Source: Alectoria sarmentosa (lineage: Eukaryota; Ascomycota; Lecanoromycetes; Lecanorales; Parmeliaceae). Taken from it: DNA of 64,000 nt. The position numbers and the translations under genes were made by a program. Shown here one piece after another: positions 13,845 through 25,339 of the stretch. The DNA lies in contig WOGZ01000170.1 of assembly GCA_009733775.1 (NCBI GenBank), positions 1 through 64,000 of the forward strand. The letters are read 5' to 3'. Position 1 is the first letter of the stretch. Every line of letters begins with the position of its first letter. The notes beneath the pieces were generated by a model that saw nothing but the letters and a program-made list of their open reading frames with translations, was not told the DNA's origin and made no database searches.

Positions 13845-14560
13845 CATCGTTTATTAATCGATAGTTTTTACGATAATATATTATATAAAAAATTTAACAA
13901 TTTAATTAATAGCGACGAATTGAATTATAAAAAATTTAAAAAAAACTCAATTATCGAAAAAACGTTGTTATTTAAATTTAAAGAATTTTAATTATTAAAT
14001 TTTAATAACGACGTAATCGTTATACGAGATTTTATAAAAAAAAATTAAATTTGATATCTTAATAATAAGTATAACAAATAAATTTATTTTCGTTACAATT
14101 TTATTTCTCGAAATTATAATTATATTCTCAGCGAATGAAAATCGTTTATTATTATTAATTATAAAAGTGTTTACACGCCTTTTTTTCGTAAAAAGTTTTT
14201 TGAAATTAAGATATCACTTTTTACGTAATAATATAATAACGATAATATAATTTATAAATGTGATAAAAAGATTTTTTTATATATTTATATTATATCGTTT
14301 AATTTATATTATATTATTTATTAAATAATCTCAATTTTAATTCGATTAGCAAGGTGAAATAATTATTATAATTATTATTATACTTTTTACTTCACTTTAA
14401 CGATAATATAAGTAAAAAATGATGAAATCGATTATTAATCGAGCGTGAGCGACAACGACAGCGACACATAAATTCGAAACTTTAAAAAAAGCTACATTTA
14501 CTTTAAATAATCAATAGACTATACACGGTCTCAAATTTACACGATTCTATTATTATATAT
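13845..14560. repeat. AT-rich isochore edge
   Basis: AT-rich, RIP-like sequence continues past the Gypsy element and stops abruptly near 14560, where normal composition begins. I see no gene. A further 300 bp of ordinary sequence up to 14862 holds only the 3' flank of the next gene. Confidence 0.8.
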
Positions 14561-14862
14561 CACGAATATCACGATTCTACCTCCTGCGTGCCTTTGGCGG
14601 TGATCCAAACAAAAAATTGCGGGGCCGACTGCTAGTTTCGCGCTCCCGCAAAGGGTTTTGCAAAGAAGAGTAGCTCAGAGGATTTGCCAACATGACTATG
14701 CGATTCGTTGCAACATCTTCTGTGCGCATCTTTTGAGGTCAACAGCAGCGGTAATCCGAGGATGGACTTCAGAAAGGTCCTAACAAGCAGCTGCCTGCGT
14801 GTGATCTCGTGCTTTCTCTCGTATAGTGCCTATCGCTTAATAAAATGTCTATCCACATCACA

Positions 14863-15921
14863 CTAATTCATAGCGCGAAATTTGGCTTCATTTTGGCAAA
14901 CCAGCTCAATCGATGGCACGTGTCCCAACCGTCCAGACTCCCTGTCTCCCGCATACTTCATCACCTCGTCCACGCTGTCCTCGCTCCACCAAGGCCATTG
15001 GCTATCCGACATGCGCAGAATATACTCCTCGCCCACTCTCAAATTCTCGAGGCCACTACATGCTTTCGTCGGATCCAGTATCCTTGATTCAACATAGGAA
15101 ACCTCTGGCTCCAGGTGCAAGAAATCTTCGCACCGCCATGGCCCACTCATGTTCCCGTCGTCGATGAGGTCGGAATCGATCGGTAGTCTTGTCTCGGAAG
15201 AGAGGATCTCCATGTCCTTGTTCGAGGTCTTGACATCGTCGCGTTCTGCTAGCGCGGTGATCGATCCGGGAGCGTGGGATGTGAAGGTGATGGTGAACCT
15301 GAAGGGGGGATTGTTGGAAAGGGATAATGTAGACGGCGCTGAAAGCGAGACGGTCATCGCTGGTGGTTGAGGCAGATCTTTGTGGGTTGAAAAGAAGATC
15401 TCTTTATCTTTCGCCGAGCAGGGAAGCGGTGGAGTCTCCGAGGGCAGGAACTCCCCATGCGAGGCGCGGTACGAGAGGATGTCTTCCTGAGAGTCGTAAC
15501 TCCACCATTGTAAAGTCAGTGGGTGGCAAAGTATCGTATAACCTCGATCCGATTGCAGCTTGTTCGTTTCGAAAATGAACTCGTTTCCCCTAGGTGTGTT
15601 GGCTGTCGTGAATGTCAGGTAGTCCAATCTTCTATCGTACAGCGTCATTAGGGAAGGACTCTCTTCCTCGGAATTCTTCCAGGCCGGTATGGTGAGCACT
15701 GGAATCGCCTCTCCGGATTCGACATCAATACATTCGACGCTTTGCGTAATGAGCTGGTTCACCAGGCCCATACCAAGGTCCCTGCCGGCTTTGATGAATG
15801 TAATAGGCTTCTGGCTGCTCAGTGTGATGAGAAACACCAGACTAAAGCGCGTTTTCCTTGACAAGTAGAGAGTTCTATCGGCTTGAAGGCGAACCTCAAT
15901 TCTGGGTGCCTTGGAAGCCAT
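14863..15921 (-). CDS. Uncharacterised fungal protein with a duplicated domain
   Basis: This single-exon gene encodes 352 aa. The start at 15921 (MASKAPRIEV) was chosen because the protein pattern begins there; the frame stays open to 16089, but the extra residues look like 5' leader. The two halves resemble each other. Residues about 7-45 (a ..V.L.A....L....R F... pattern) match residues about 189-225, and each half ends in a Trp-Trp motif (139-140 and 311-312) followed by an acidic stretch. It has no signal peptide or membrane span. The layout suggests two beta-rich modules, as in an expanded but unnamed ascomycete family; that assignment is from memory. It is the first gene after the RIP block and is intact. 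Function unknown. Confidence 0.72.
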   Translation of the reverse strand: MASKAPRIEVRLQADRTLYLSRKTRFSLVFLITLSSQKPITFIKAGRDLGMGLVNQLITQSVECIDVESGEAIPVLTIPAWKNSEEESPSLMTLYDRRLDYLTFTTANTPRGNEFIFETNKLQSDRGYTILCHPLTLQWWSYDSQEDILSYRASHGEFLPSETPPLPCSAKDKEIFFSTHKDLPQPPAMTVSLSAPSTLSLSNNPPFRFTITFTSHAPGSITALAERDDVKTSNKDMEILSSETRLPIDSDLIDDGNMSGPWRCEDFLHLEPEVSYVESRILDPTKACSGLENLRVGEEYILRMSDSQWPWWSEDSVDEVMKYAGDRESGRLGHVPSIELVCQNEAKFRAMN

Positions 15922-16089
15922 TTCCTTGCCTTTCAACGAAGCGTGGCAAAAGTAGAGCACAATTTGAATAAAGCAGACTATGGATAAATGAAATTGAATT
16001 GGCTGAGCCTTTACATCAGAATACAAGGCTGCGTCACAGGTGTCTTCTGAAATTGCTGTGCTCACGGGATGAGAGAGGACCACAACCAC

Positions 16090-17420
16090 ACCGAAGTTGG
16101 CAGTTTTGCGTGGAAAAGGAGAAAGGATTCGGCGCCACCCATACGTGGATAGCTATATTGTTGATCCGGGAACCAAGGAGATTGTTGTCTAGGCCTGAAT
16201 GTTTTCTCCTGCTGTGCAGCTTACTTTGAAGAGAGACTACTACACATCTCATTGGATGAACAAAATACGTTACTTAGGAGCCGGGTATAAGTGGCGAAGC
16301 TCAGCCCCGAAACCCCTCCGGCGGAAAGATGAGCTGAAACATGTGGCATGTGCATTTCTCACCCTGCTTATATCCCTGTCGACTGCTCGATCGTGATTGA
16401 CTTCTCACAACTTGGGGGAACAGTTGCTTTCCGTTTCCATGTAACGTTACTATCTCTAAACATGTCGACTTGTACAACAAATACACATCATTGCATCAAC
16501 ACCTTACCAACTCTCAGGGATCTAACAAGGGATCTCATACGTGGTTTACCCCTTTTCGGCCTTTTCAATACTTGTTCGCCCTCTCAGATCTGGTTGGTGT
16601 CCACGATTGTGGCTCAGCAAGTCACATCCTTCATCTGCTCGTATCGAAGTAATCATGTCCGCTTTCTGCAGGAGTTTATCTAAAACATAGCCAAATTTAA
16701 CATGCAACGAAAAATGCCTCACTTCTACATGTGTCCCGGAAATAGTCTCCCTAATGAGTTTCTCGCCAAGACAAAAACCAGTAAGCGTGGTATGACAATC
16801 GAGGCAATGCATAATACCACTCTACAGAGGAATGATGAGATATTCATCCAAATTTGATGCCTAGGTAATTGATACGTACCCAACACCTCTCAGCGCACGT
16901 AAATGACTCGGCTACGTACGGCTTTGATAAACGCGGACGCTAACCCGATTTGAGAGGGTGTACGTGTATAGAACAGTGGTATACAACAATAAAATCCCTT
17001 GATAAATCTTCTAAGAACAGCCAATTCCCGTGTCTCTTTGTTATGCGGAGTGATGCTCAAAATAGTGGCTTACGCTGTGCTACACTGCCTCAAGCACATG
17101 AAGAATTTCTTATAAGCGAATGTTTCGTGTGCATGCTTTAATTATCTCCCCTATGATGAGCCGCCGCTCGAGTGCGTAAAAGACTAGGTATTTGTGGACA
17201 TTGCGTGTGCATGCTCCCATCGTCTCAAATATGGCGGGTTTCCTATCAGCTGGATGACCGCCTTCGACACCTGGTGCCTACACCTTGCTTTGGCCAATCT
17301 AACAAGGACCGTGCCTCCGCCGGCATCTCTGAGGATTTACTCTGCCATAGATATGCTTAGATTGCCGTACCAATCGTTACTTACGGCCTGTAGATGTTCC
17401 ATCCTTGAGGATGAGGGGAA
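16090..17420. other. Intergenic, no gene recognised
   Basis: About 1.3 kb upstream of both neighbouring genes. Several ORFs of 60-111 codons overlap on both strands, but none shows a domain, signal peptide or plausible intron structure. I see nothing else in it except the promoter of the next gene at its right end. Confidence 0.6.
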
Positions 17421-17423
17421 ATG

Positions 17424-17430
17424 TATATAA
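17424..17430 (+). promoter_or_regulatory. TATA box of the metalloprotease gene
   Basis: TATATAA lies 86 bases before the ATG at 17517, at a sensible distance for a fungal core promoter. A pyrimidine-rich stretch (CTTTTCTCTTTCCTTC) lies between it and the ATG. Confidence 0.55.
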
Positions 17431-17516
17431 GCTTGCATTGCAGCAGCTTTTAATGTCAATATTCAAATTCTTCAATAAATTATCCTTTTCTCTTTCCTTC
17501 ACGTACATTCATCAAC

Positions 17517-18975
17517 ATGCATATCCCAAGTCCTCACTTTCTCAGCCTGTCTGTCTTTGTAGCATCAGTGGTAGCCAACCCTATTGAGCAGTACGTAGGA
17601 TCATAGCCTTCGTACGATCCTCTTGACTAACATCGCGCCAGCTCCTCAACAGTCCGAGCTGTCCCAAACATAGTCAGGCAGGTAGGCATCGAGCCAAGTG
17701 CATATCCATACGGATCAGCTTTCCTCAATGAGTTCAGTTATAATGGTTGGGATCCCAACGACGCTGGCCAAAAAGCAAAATGCTCTCATATTACACAATG
17801 CCTGGGTTTGTACTTTCCGTTTTTTTTTCGCTTCTACATTGGTCGTTTGGCCTGAGTGGCAAGGACCAAACCTCCGAGAAGATTGACGACACCCTTATCA
17901 AGAAGTGAACTAACTTCAGATCTACGCAGAATGACTGGGGCAACATGGTAGCGTTCGCATGGAACGAAGCCAACCAGGTGACCGATACTTTCAAGCGCTG
18001 GTTCGATGCCAGTAATGCGCAAGACGTACAAAATGTTCTCGAAAGGATGATGGCCGGCTTTGCGGGCCTCCCACAGCCCGTACCGATGATGACTCAGTGG
18101 GTCTGCGAGCAAGACGACGTCAAGGGGCAATGCATACCTTCAAGAAATGCGTACTCGGTCTCGAATAAAGGTCAATTCCACTTTTGTCCCCCAGGTTTGG
18201 CTCAGCCAAACGCGCCGGACCTGACCTGTGCGGACCTCGACGCGTTTCCTTCCGCAAAAATGAGGAGTGTGGCTACCACAATGCTCCACGAATCTACCCA
18301 CTGGACAGAAGTTGGGGATGCCGCTCTCGGGACGCACATCAAGGATTTTGCAAATTCAGCGTACGACTGCTTCAACCTCTCCCCGGCGTCCAAATTGACC
18401 AATGCGCAAAATTACGCCTTTCTCGGGGCCGAAGCCTATTATAAAATAAAGGGGTGTACCTTCTCCGATCCCACTCCCGCGGCCACGGACCCGGAAGTTG
18501 CAGCTTCCGACGATCTTTCCGTCTCTCCTACGACTTTCGCCTCCGGTTGGTGCGGCATGCACGTGACGCAATACCAGAAGAACGAGCCTGGAAGCTGTAC
18601 AACTTGCAACAACCCCGAATATCAACTCGAGGTTTGCGTCAAAGATACTAACGGAGTAGTTCTCAACCAATTGCCCGGTGAGAGTGGCTGTGGAACATTC
18701 GTGGCGCTGAACGGCGTGGGACAACCTGTGAGTTATTCTTTTTCTTATACACAATTTTATACTCTTATAGGATATTGCGTTGACCGCTGAATCTCCGATA
18801 GCTCGACACTGCGTTGCCGTATTTGGTCTATGTCACTGTTGGCGCTGTGGACAGTGACGCGGTCCTTTTCAGTTATGGCGATCAGAATTGGGGTAGCAAT
18901 GATCAGGCTCATCATTCTGATTTCGGGGCCTATGATAGTGGGTCGAGGCAGGGGGATACAGGCTTCTCCTGCTGA
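17517..18975 (+). CDS. Secreted deuterolysin-like (M35 type) metalloprotease
   Basis: Four exons (17517-17590, 17642-17809, 17920-18727, 18802-18975) join in frame to 407 aa. Residues 1-21 are a signal peptide (MHIPSPHFLSLSVFVASVVA). HESTH at about residues 204-208 is the zinc-binding HExxH. The following GTHIKDF..SAYDC and the NAQNYA..AEAYY stretch match the aspzincin pattern, in which an Asp is the third zinc ligand. A Cys-rich tail of about 120 residues (SGWCG...CTTC...) ends at a terminal Cys and goes beyond the usual deuterolysin length. Introns are GTACGT..CAG, GTACTT..CAG (least certain donor) and GTGAGT..TAG; the last is required to keep the tail open. Expected role: extracellular proteolysis. 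The gene neighbours transposon-rich DNA. Confidence 0.82.
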
Positions 18976-19440
18976 GAGAAAAGAAAGTCAAACAGCTGAG
19001 CCGCATTCTGGTTAGTGAGTGATGCAGAGGTGTATTGGTCTGAGGGGAGTATACTTAGGTACTGGCTGGGTGTTGTAAGGGAGAGAACCACGAAAATATC
19101 TGGGGTCGAGTGTTTGCAATCTTGGTGTATTTTATAGTCTAGAAAAGCGAGAAAAACCAATCACAGGTGATTGAGGTAGCAAAGAGTGAATGTCTTTCTT
19201 TCATTCAGATATGGAAAGAATGAGGGAGGAGCAACGAGTTTGTTGGCGTGCAGGGACTGATTGACATGGTCAAAGTCAGGCCTTTGTTTTTTTCAATTGC
19301 TGGACTTGTAGAGGAGACTAAAGAATACACTCAATTCCAGGAAAAGTTACAGAAGATAGTGGATGGTATACGCATAATTAATCGAATAACGAAACAAACT
19401 CTGTTATTGCCCCGCAAGGAAATCCTCCAAGCACACACGC
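18976..19440. other. Intergenic, nothing recognised
   Basis: This 465-bp stretch lies between the stop of the metalloprotease gene and the stop of the transporter pseudogene, which converge here. Small ORFs on both strands lack any supported product. Confidence 0.6.
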
Positions 19441-20620
19441 CTAAGCTTTCGCATCGACTCTAACCACCACCTTCGTTACCCTCGCCTTAAGAATTGATAA
19501 AGCTGAAAGCACAAGCAATCCGCCCGACCATACCTGGAGTATAGTCCAATTACTTCCCCTCTCCGTCGCCAAAATCGCCCCCGCAGAGGCGGATACGAAT
19601 GAAGTTTACAGATTTAATGTCTCGACGTAGTCAGTCGCGAAGTTGGGTAAGATTCGGCCCAAGGACAAGCCCGGCGTTGAGAATGCGAGAAGGTAGAAGC
19701 ACAAGTGGGCGCTCACGTCGGCACGGGACATGCCATAGAGTTGGATGTGAAAGAAGACGACGTAGTTGCTCATGTGGTCGAGAAGCATTCTGAAACCGAA
19801 AAGGACATAGGGTAGGTCGAGCGGGGAATTCTTGTCCCAGAGATCCAGGAGAGTTCTGCGTTTTTGAGGATATTGCCGCGAACGCATCACGACAATTGGG
19901 ATTATAAGGGTTGCCGCGAGTATGAAACCGATGACTCGAGTGGCCCAGCCAAATCCAATCTTGGGCTGAAGTTGGGTCCAGATAATGGGATCAATAACCC
20001 CGCCAATGTCAAGTCAGCGCAACTTTGATTGTAAGAGACTCAAGCTAGAAGCTACTAACCAATGCTGCTATCGAGAGATGCAATGTCCGTTGCAAATGCT
20101 TTCTTGGTGCTAAAATCCTGAGATACGCTGGCGACTCCGGGAAGGAATAGACAACCAAATCCAGATCCGGTGACCACGCCTTGAGCCAAGAATAGCTGCC
20201 TGTAGTTCTTGCAAATGCTCGTCATTGAAACCCCTGATATGCTCACGATAGAACCCACTATCATTAATTAACCGGATATGGCCAGCATCGTAGATTGGTC
20301 CCACAAGCGTGCCGATGAAACAAAGCAGAAATACTTGAATAGATCCTATTCATAATATGGTAGATGCGGTTGACATTTCTGCATAGGAGCAGTAGCTCTG
20401 GAATACCCCGCACATGTTGACGATGGCCCTGAGTCTTTCGTTCAGCCAAGAGATTGCTTTTGGTATAGCGTCGAAGAGCCTAAACTCACCAGGTATTTAA
20501 AAAATACAAAAGGAGCCTGCGACCTGCATCCAAGCTTGGATGCCGCCATTTGGCGACGGAGGCAAAGAAGAAGCCTGGGTGTTAGGAGGGGACTATAACA
20601 GCACGGAATCCTGGTCGCCG
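19441..20620 (-). pseudogene. MFS monocarboxylate-transporter pseudogene
   Basis: Minus-strand segments match the fungal monocarboxylate permease family in order: PNGGIQAWMQVAGSFCIF, NTW, a GTGAGT..CAG intron, AIVNMCGVFQSY, IGSIQVFLLCFIGTLVGPIYDAG, GSIVSISGV, FLAQGV..G.GFGCLFLPG, a region ending FGWATRVIGF, then LDLWDKNSPLDLPYVLFG. Lesions: a T-run one base short (about 20505) shifts the frame; TGA at 20350-20352 sits where the family has Trp; another frameshift lies near 20265; the third intron appears to lack its AG. The frame stops after the segment ending NFATDYVETLNL, and the C-terminal AGAILAT..G.NWTILQVW block follows directly, so about 90 codons of the last membrane spans are deleted. 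It cannot make a transporter. Confidence 0.82.
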
Positions 20621-20639
20621 TGTATGATTGAATCATCGT

Positions 20640-21700
20640 CTTTGGATCTTGTCCAAATCAATCACGGTAGCCTACGAGCCTTGACAAGTTGTTACATAGA
20701 GACTTAGTCACTTGGTGTAGAATCTCCAGTAGAGCGACCTTCGTGATGTGTGGTCTTCTCACTGAGATGCTGAGGCTCAGTATGGAGAGAAGATTGGAGT
20801 TCCTGCATGATGTGCAAATTGGAGAAATGCCTAGGTTAGCCACAAGAATGTTCGATACTAGCTAGCTTGGCAAAAACAGATTTCCAATAAATCTGCAAAG
20901 CGAAAGTGATACCGAAGTGTCTGAGCATGAGGAGGCCGACTCGAAGAAGAATGGCAGGAACAAGATCGAACTCCTCGAAGGATGAAGATTCACGTCGGGT
21001 AAATCACCTTGACATTCCACATGCCTTCGTGATTACATAATATGGCGACAGCGGGTGGTGGCAAATTGGCGGTCAGTAGTCGCGTCAATTGCCCTTACCG
21101 GTAAGGCTGGAAGAGATCTCTTGACCGCTTAATGGTGGGGGCCCACGTTCTTACCCAATCATGCGTCTATGCAGCAATGCAAAGAGTATGTTAGGCCCCA
21201 CGTGTTCGCCGGGCTCACTATTCGTGGCGTTGCGGGATGCAGCTCGTTTTATGTCGGGGAGCTAAATCCGACCTGAGTGCGGCAATCGAATGTAATTGTC
21301 TTATGGAGGAAGTATCTCACCTGAGATTTTCCTGCATTTTGTGTTTTATAAATGCTACTTAAGAGCATCGCACAGTGCTAGCAGCTCTGTAAAAGAAGGG
21401 TTATTACTTACCTTACTTACTGTAAGTAAACACGTAGACATCTCTCTTGTGACTATATCCGAAGGACTGCAGCTCCTAGCAGAAAGATGTGCTCGAATTG
21501 ATTGCTCTTATTTGGAAGCTCCTCGTGAGGATCATAAAGTTTGTATATGAGTCGCAGATGAATTGCTTCAATACCTCTCCGAGAGTCCATCCTATCTCTA
21601 CATCTTATCCGGACTTACTATCCAAGATTTTCAAGATGGGCGACACGACTCCAGGACCCCAGGAAGCTTACGGAGGGAGGCTCATGACTTCCATTATCGA
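20640..21700. other. Intergenic, nothing recognised
   Basis: About 1 kb without a supported gene. ORFs of 60-84 codons on both strands show no domain or splice pattern. It forms the distal upstream region of the P450 gene. Confidence 0.55.
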
Positions 21701-21713
21701 TGACTGGGCCCGT

Positions 21714-21773
21714 TCATACCCCTATTTTTGACAAATCACCGATTCATACCCCTTTTTTGGTGTAGGGGTATGA
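21714..21773. repeat. TCATACCCCT repeats with a perfect 10-bp hairpin
   Basis: TCATACCCCT occurs at 21714-21723 and 21744-21753, and its exact reverse complement AGGGGTATGA at 21764-21773. The last two form a 10-bp perfect inverted repeat with a 10-base loop, 253 bases upstream of the P450 start. A regulatory role is possible but unproven. Confidence 0.6.
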
Positions 21774-21961
21774 TCCAGTAGTTTGGGGTTTGAATTTGTA
21801 ATGAACGCATGGTTTGGGATATGAAGTAGTAATTTGCCCTAATCCAAAGGGGGACCATATTGCGTTTTTCGATATCTGACTCAGACCAAAATCCGGAGGG
21901 AAGCTGTTGCCGGCCAATGCGGCAGATGGAGCTGCAGACGCCTTGTCCTGCTGCAGAAGTG

Positions 21962-21968
21962 TATAAAA
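21962..21968 (+). promoter_or_regulatory. TATA box of the P450 gene
   Basis: TATAAAA lies 57 bases before the ATG at 22026, a normal core-promoter spacing. It supports the chosen start. Confidence 0.65.
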
Positions 21969-22025
21969 GGTTGCCATACATACTTTACGCAATAGTTTTC
22001 TCCATCACTACTCGTATACACCCAC

Positions 22026-24277
22026 ATGGACGCCTCTTTTTATTCAAACGCCTCCTTCTTTTGGGACCCGACTGGTGTTGAGACTGAGAAGGCCTTACGG
22101 GCCGTCAATAATGGCTTCCGAAAGTCTCCCATTGTCTATACGTTTGTTGCCGTTGCCGTTGCTATTGTCCTCCTGAGCGGATTTGAGGATGGACGCAAGG
22201 CCCTTCAGCGCATTTTCTGGTGCCTTGACAAGATGCTTGGCGGAGCCCCTCATACTGTTACGCTTCCTGGTCCTCCCGGTCTTCCTCTCGTTGGAAACCT
22301 TAAGCAAGTGAGTTATGAATGAAAGCCTGGTCTGAATTCATCTGACTGTTGCGTCCAGATGGAAAAGGGCCATATTCAGAAGATCGGTCAGTGGACCAAG
22401 AAATATGGTGACGTGATCCGTGTTTCTCTCGGCGAACGTGAGGCAGTATGTTCTCCATCGTAGTGAAATGGTAGAAAGACATAAGAATTGACGCGCCGCT
22501 TCGCAGGTTTTCATCAATAGCCACAAGGCTCTCGCGCAAATGGTGGTCCAGCAGGGTCCCGCTTATCAGTCGCGTCCCACCTTCAAGCTCTATCACAGCG
22601 ATTATGCGTCCTCTGGTATCTGGACTGTTGGCAGTAAGTCCCGCTAGATCCTTGTGGGCTTGACCTTTAGGCTCATCCATGACTCTCCACAGCCTCGCCC
22701 TACAGCGACCGCCTTGTTCACACTCGCAAGGCCTTTTCTGCCCAGATTGCTCCCCGTATCCTGCCCATGTACACTCCCGTCATTCACCCTAAGCTCAAGA
22801 AGCTCCTTGGCGACGTACTCGATATCAGCCAAGGTCCGGCAATCGACATGGCCGACACGCTTCACCGTTTTGGCACTGGCCAGGTCTCTGAGCAGCTCAT
22901 GGGTCAAACTCTTAGTGACGAGGTAGTGAGAATGGTCGCCGAGAACGAGATAAATATCTGTTAGCACCCTATTAATTATATCTCAATGTCCTCCAGCGCT
23001 TGTTAGACTCACGCTCCAATTTAGTCCGTCAGCGCACCATTGCCTCACCCGCTCGAGACTATATCCCGGTCTTGCGCGCCGCTGGCCGGGCTCGCTACAT
23101 GGCCAGCAAGCTTTTCGGTATTAAGGAGTGGGCTGTCGACGAGGAAGCGGAAAAGGCCCGCGAGTATCGCAGCATGCAGCAAGCCTATATTAACAAGATG
23201 CTTGGCGACCTGAAAGATCGCATTGCATCTGGCGACGAGACTCCCTCCATCCTGGGCAACATCTTTCGTCAAGGTCTCCTAAAAGATGAAGAGGTTCTCT
23301 TGGCTTCTTACACTGGCAGTATGTCTTCACTCCTTGTCATTTGTTTTGTCATATTACCTACTAGATGATGACCGCTCGTCAAAAGTCGCTGCTGGCATTA
23401 ACCTCGGCTACTCGCTCACTTGGATCATCGGCTACCTCGCCAACAGGACCGATCTGCAGCAGAATGGCTTCGAGGCTATTCGTGAGGTGTACAACGGCGA
23501 ACCACCTATGCCTCATGAATTCGACCGCGTCAAATACGTCAAGGCTCTGCATACAGTTAGTAACTCTATTCTCTCTCTTGGCCACCATCTCTGATTCCAG
23601 GGTAATACAGGAGGGTTCTCGTATTTTCTCGCCACTTCGTCTCGGCTTCCCCCGCGAGACCCTCGATGGCGCCAGTTACATGGGCCACAATATTCCTAAG
23701 CACACGGTACGTCTACTATCAGGCTGGAAGTCGTAACCTCAAGACAATTATAATTTTGCCTGTTCAGCTCGTCATCATGAACCTGTTCGCTGGCAACCGC
23801 GATCCCACCGCCTTCGATCGACCCGACGAATTCCTCCCTGAGCGCTGGCTGGACGGACGTAAAGGTCGCACCGACCTGTTTGGCGAGGGTGGCGACAAGC
23901 TCGGCGTCCCGCACTTGACCTACGGCGCTGGCCGCCGTGTCTGCCCCGGTATCGAAGGTAAGTATTGCTTCCCAGAATTGATGCGTGTTATGTACGGTCA
24001 ACTGATCCGGCTTTTCTCAGTGGCCAACCGCGGTCTCTACTCGGTACTTGTACTCCTGCTGCATTTCTTCACCTGGGAGCGACAGACTCTTGGAGAGGAG
24101 AAGAAGCTCGTCTTTCCTCCCTTACGTGCTGAGCGTGAGTGCTCGCTCGAAATGGACGCCATTGCCGACACCGCGACGCCCACAGAGGCCCAGGCCATTC
24201 CATGGTCGGCCGGTATCAAGTTTCGCTGTCGCAATCCTGAGGGTCTTCGCGCCTGGCTCGCATCTGCAGACCATTGA
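22026..24277 (+). CDS. Membrane-anchored fungal cytochrome P450
   Basis: Nine exons join to about 594 aa: 22026-22307, 22359-22445, 22507-22633, 22693-22925, 22997-23318, 23365-23555, 23611-23706, 23768-23957 and 24021-24277. Residues about 40-52 form an N-terminal membrane anchor, followed by the LPGPPGLPLVGNL hinge. The K-helix ExxR is EGSR (415-418), the PERW block is present, and the heme loop is YGAGRRVCPG with the ligand Cys at about 505. The I-helix reads AGINLGYSLTW, lacking the usual acidic-Thr pair. The pattern recalls the CYP504/CYP619 class acting on small aromatics, but that is only a resemblance. The intron 4 donor is ambiguous (GTGAGA chosen; GTAGTG three bases earlier also keeps frame). 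All parts are intact, although the neighbouring transporter and PKS are dead. Confidence 0.88.
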
Positions 24278-25339
24278 GCTCTTATGTCCTCATCACGCTG
24301 AGAAAGTACCTGGAACCCTAGCCATAGTGCAAGAACCTATGCACAATGCAACATTTGAAAATACAATATAAATTGGAGAGTCATCAGTGTTTGTTAGATT
24401 GTAGATGGGGATCACGAGACCAAAGATGAGGATTGCTATTTCCCTTGCTTTTTTACCAAGCCGAGATGAGCTGCGGATTGATGAGACGAAACCTGGGATT
24501 GAAACCTTTTCCGTCACGGAGCTCTGATCTCTAGGATTCTGGCTTGGATTACTAAAGGCCGCCAATGAGGGAGTGAGGGCTTGTTGTAATACGAAGAGCA
24601 GTACATACGATTTTCGTCCGGGATGCTTTTCTCATCACTATTCTCATCGCTCTACTATGCGTGTAGAATCAGATGTTTTTAAAATCAATCAATCAATCAC
24701 ATATTCAAATTGAGATTTTTCAGCTTAATATCGCATAAAGGCGGAGCCATCTAAGGTATAGGGCCCGATTTTCATGCCGGGGTGAGGCTAGGGCTGGGGC
24801 ACCTCTTTCTCTTTTTCTTGGCACCTAGAAGAAAGAAATGTACCCGCTGTCAAGATCATACAGCAAGGGTCCATTGTAGATGAATGACTAAGGATTCTTA
24901 AAATGAGGACTTATAGTACAGGAGAGATGTATGAGAAATAAAGAAGCAAGTCAACGCACTGACATCTTATTAACGCATCGACATCTGTGATGCGAGGGAG
25001 CGTTATAACAAGAGGTGGCATGGGGAATCACTCGTAACATGAAGGACTGCTGTACGGAGGTGGACACCGAAAGTGCGGGACACTTAGGGTAAGGGCTAAC
25101 TGTAAGGCTGAGTGCTTGGCATGCTCAGTAGTTCTAGGATTTCCCACTACAGGGCCTCCTTCCGAGAGTAGGGTTAGGGCTGCCACTAGCGCTGTGAAGG
25201 ACTTTTGATGCAGACCTATGATGAACATTTGCGCTTTTATCCTCAATTGATTTTATATACGAAGGTTAGCATCAAAATTTCTGAGCAGCGCTAAATCTCA
25301 CTGCACAAACGTGTCTAGCATCTATCTGCTTCAAAAATT
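24278..25339. other. Intergenic, nothing recognised
   Basis: About 1 kb between the P450 stop and an AT-rich patch. One minus-strand 72-codon ORF (25028-25246) has no recognisable domain. I see no missing piece of the polyketide synthase here. Confidence 0.55.

Noticed and set aside
15999..17587. Several overlapping ORFs of 60-111 codons between the first two genes
   Set aside because: They overlap each other on both strands and show no domain, signal peptide or splice pattern.
23556..23620. Apparent one-base frameshift before the P450 K-helix
   Set aside because: Using the AG at 23609-23610 as acceptor starts the exon at GAGGGT and restores the ExxR motif in frame, so the gene is intact.
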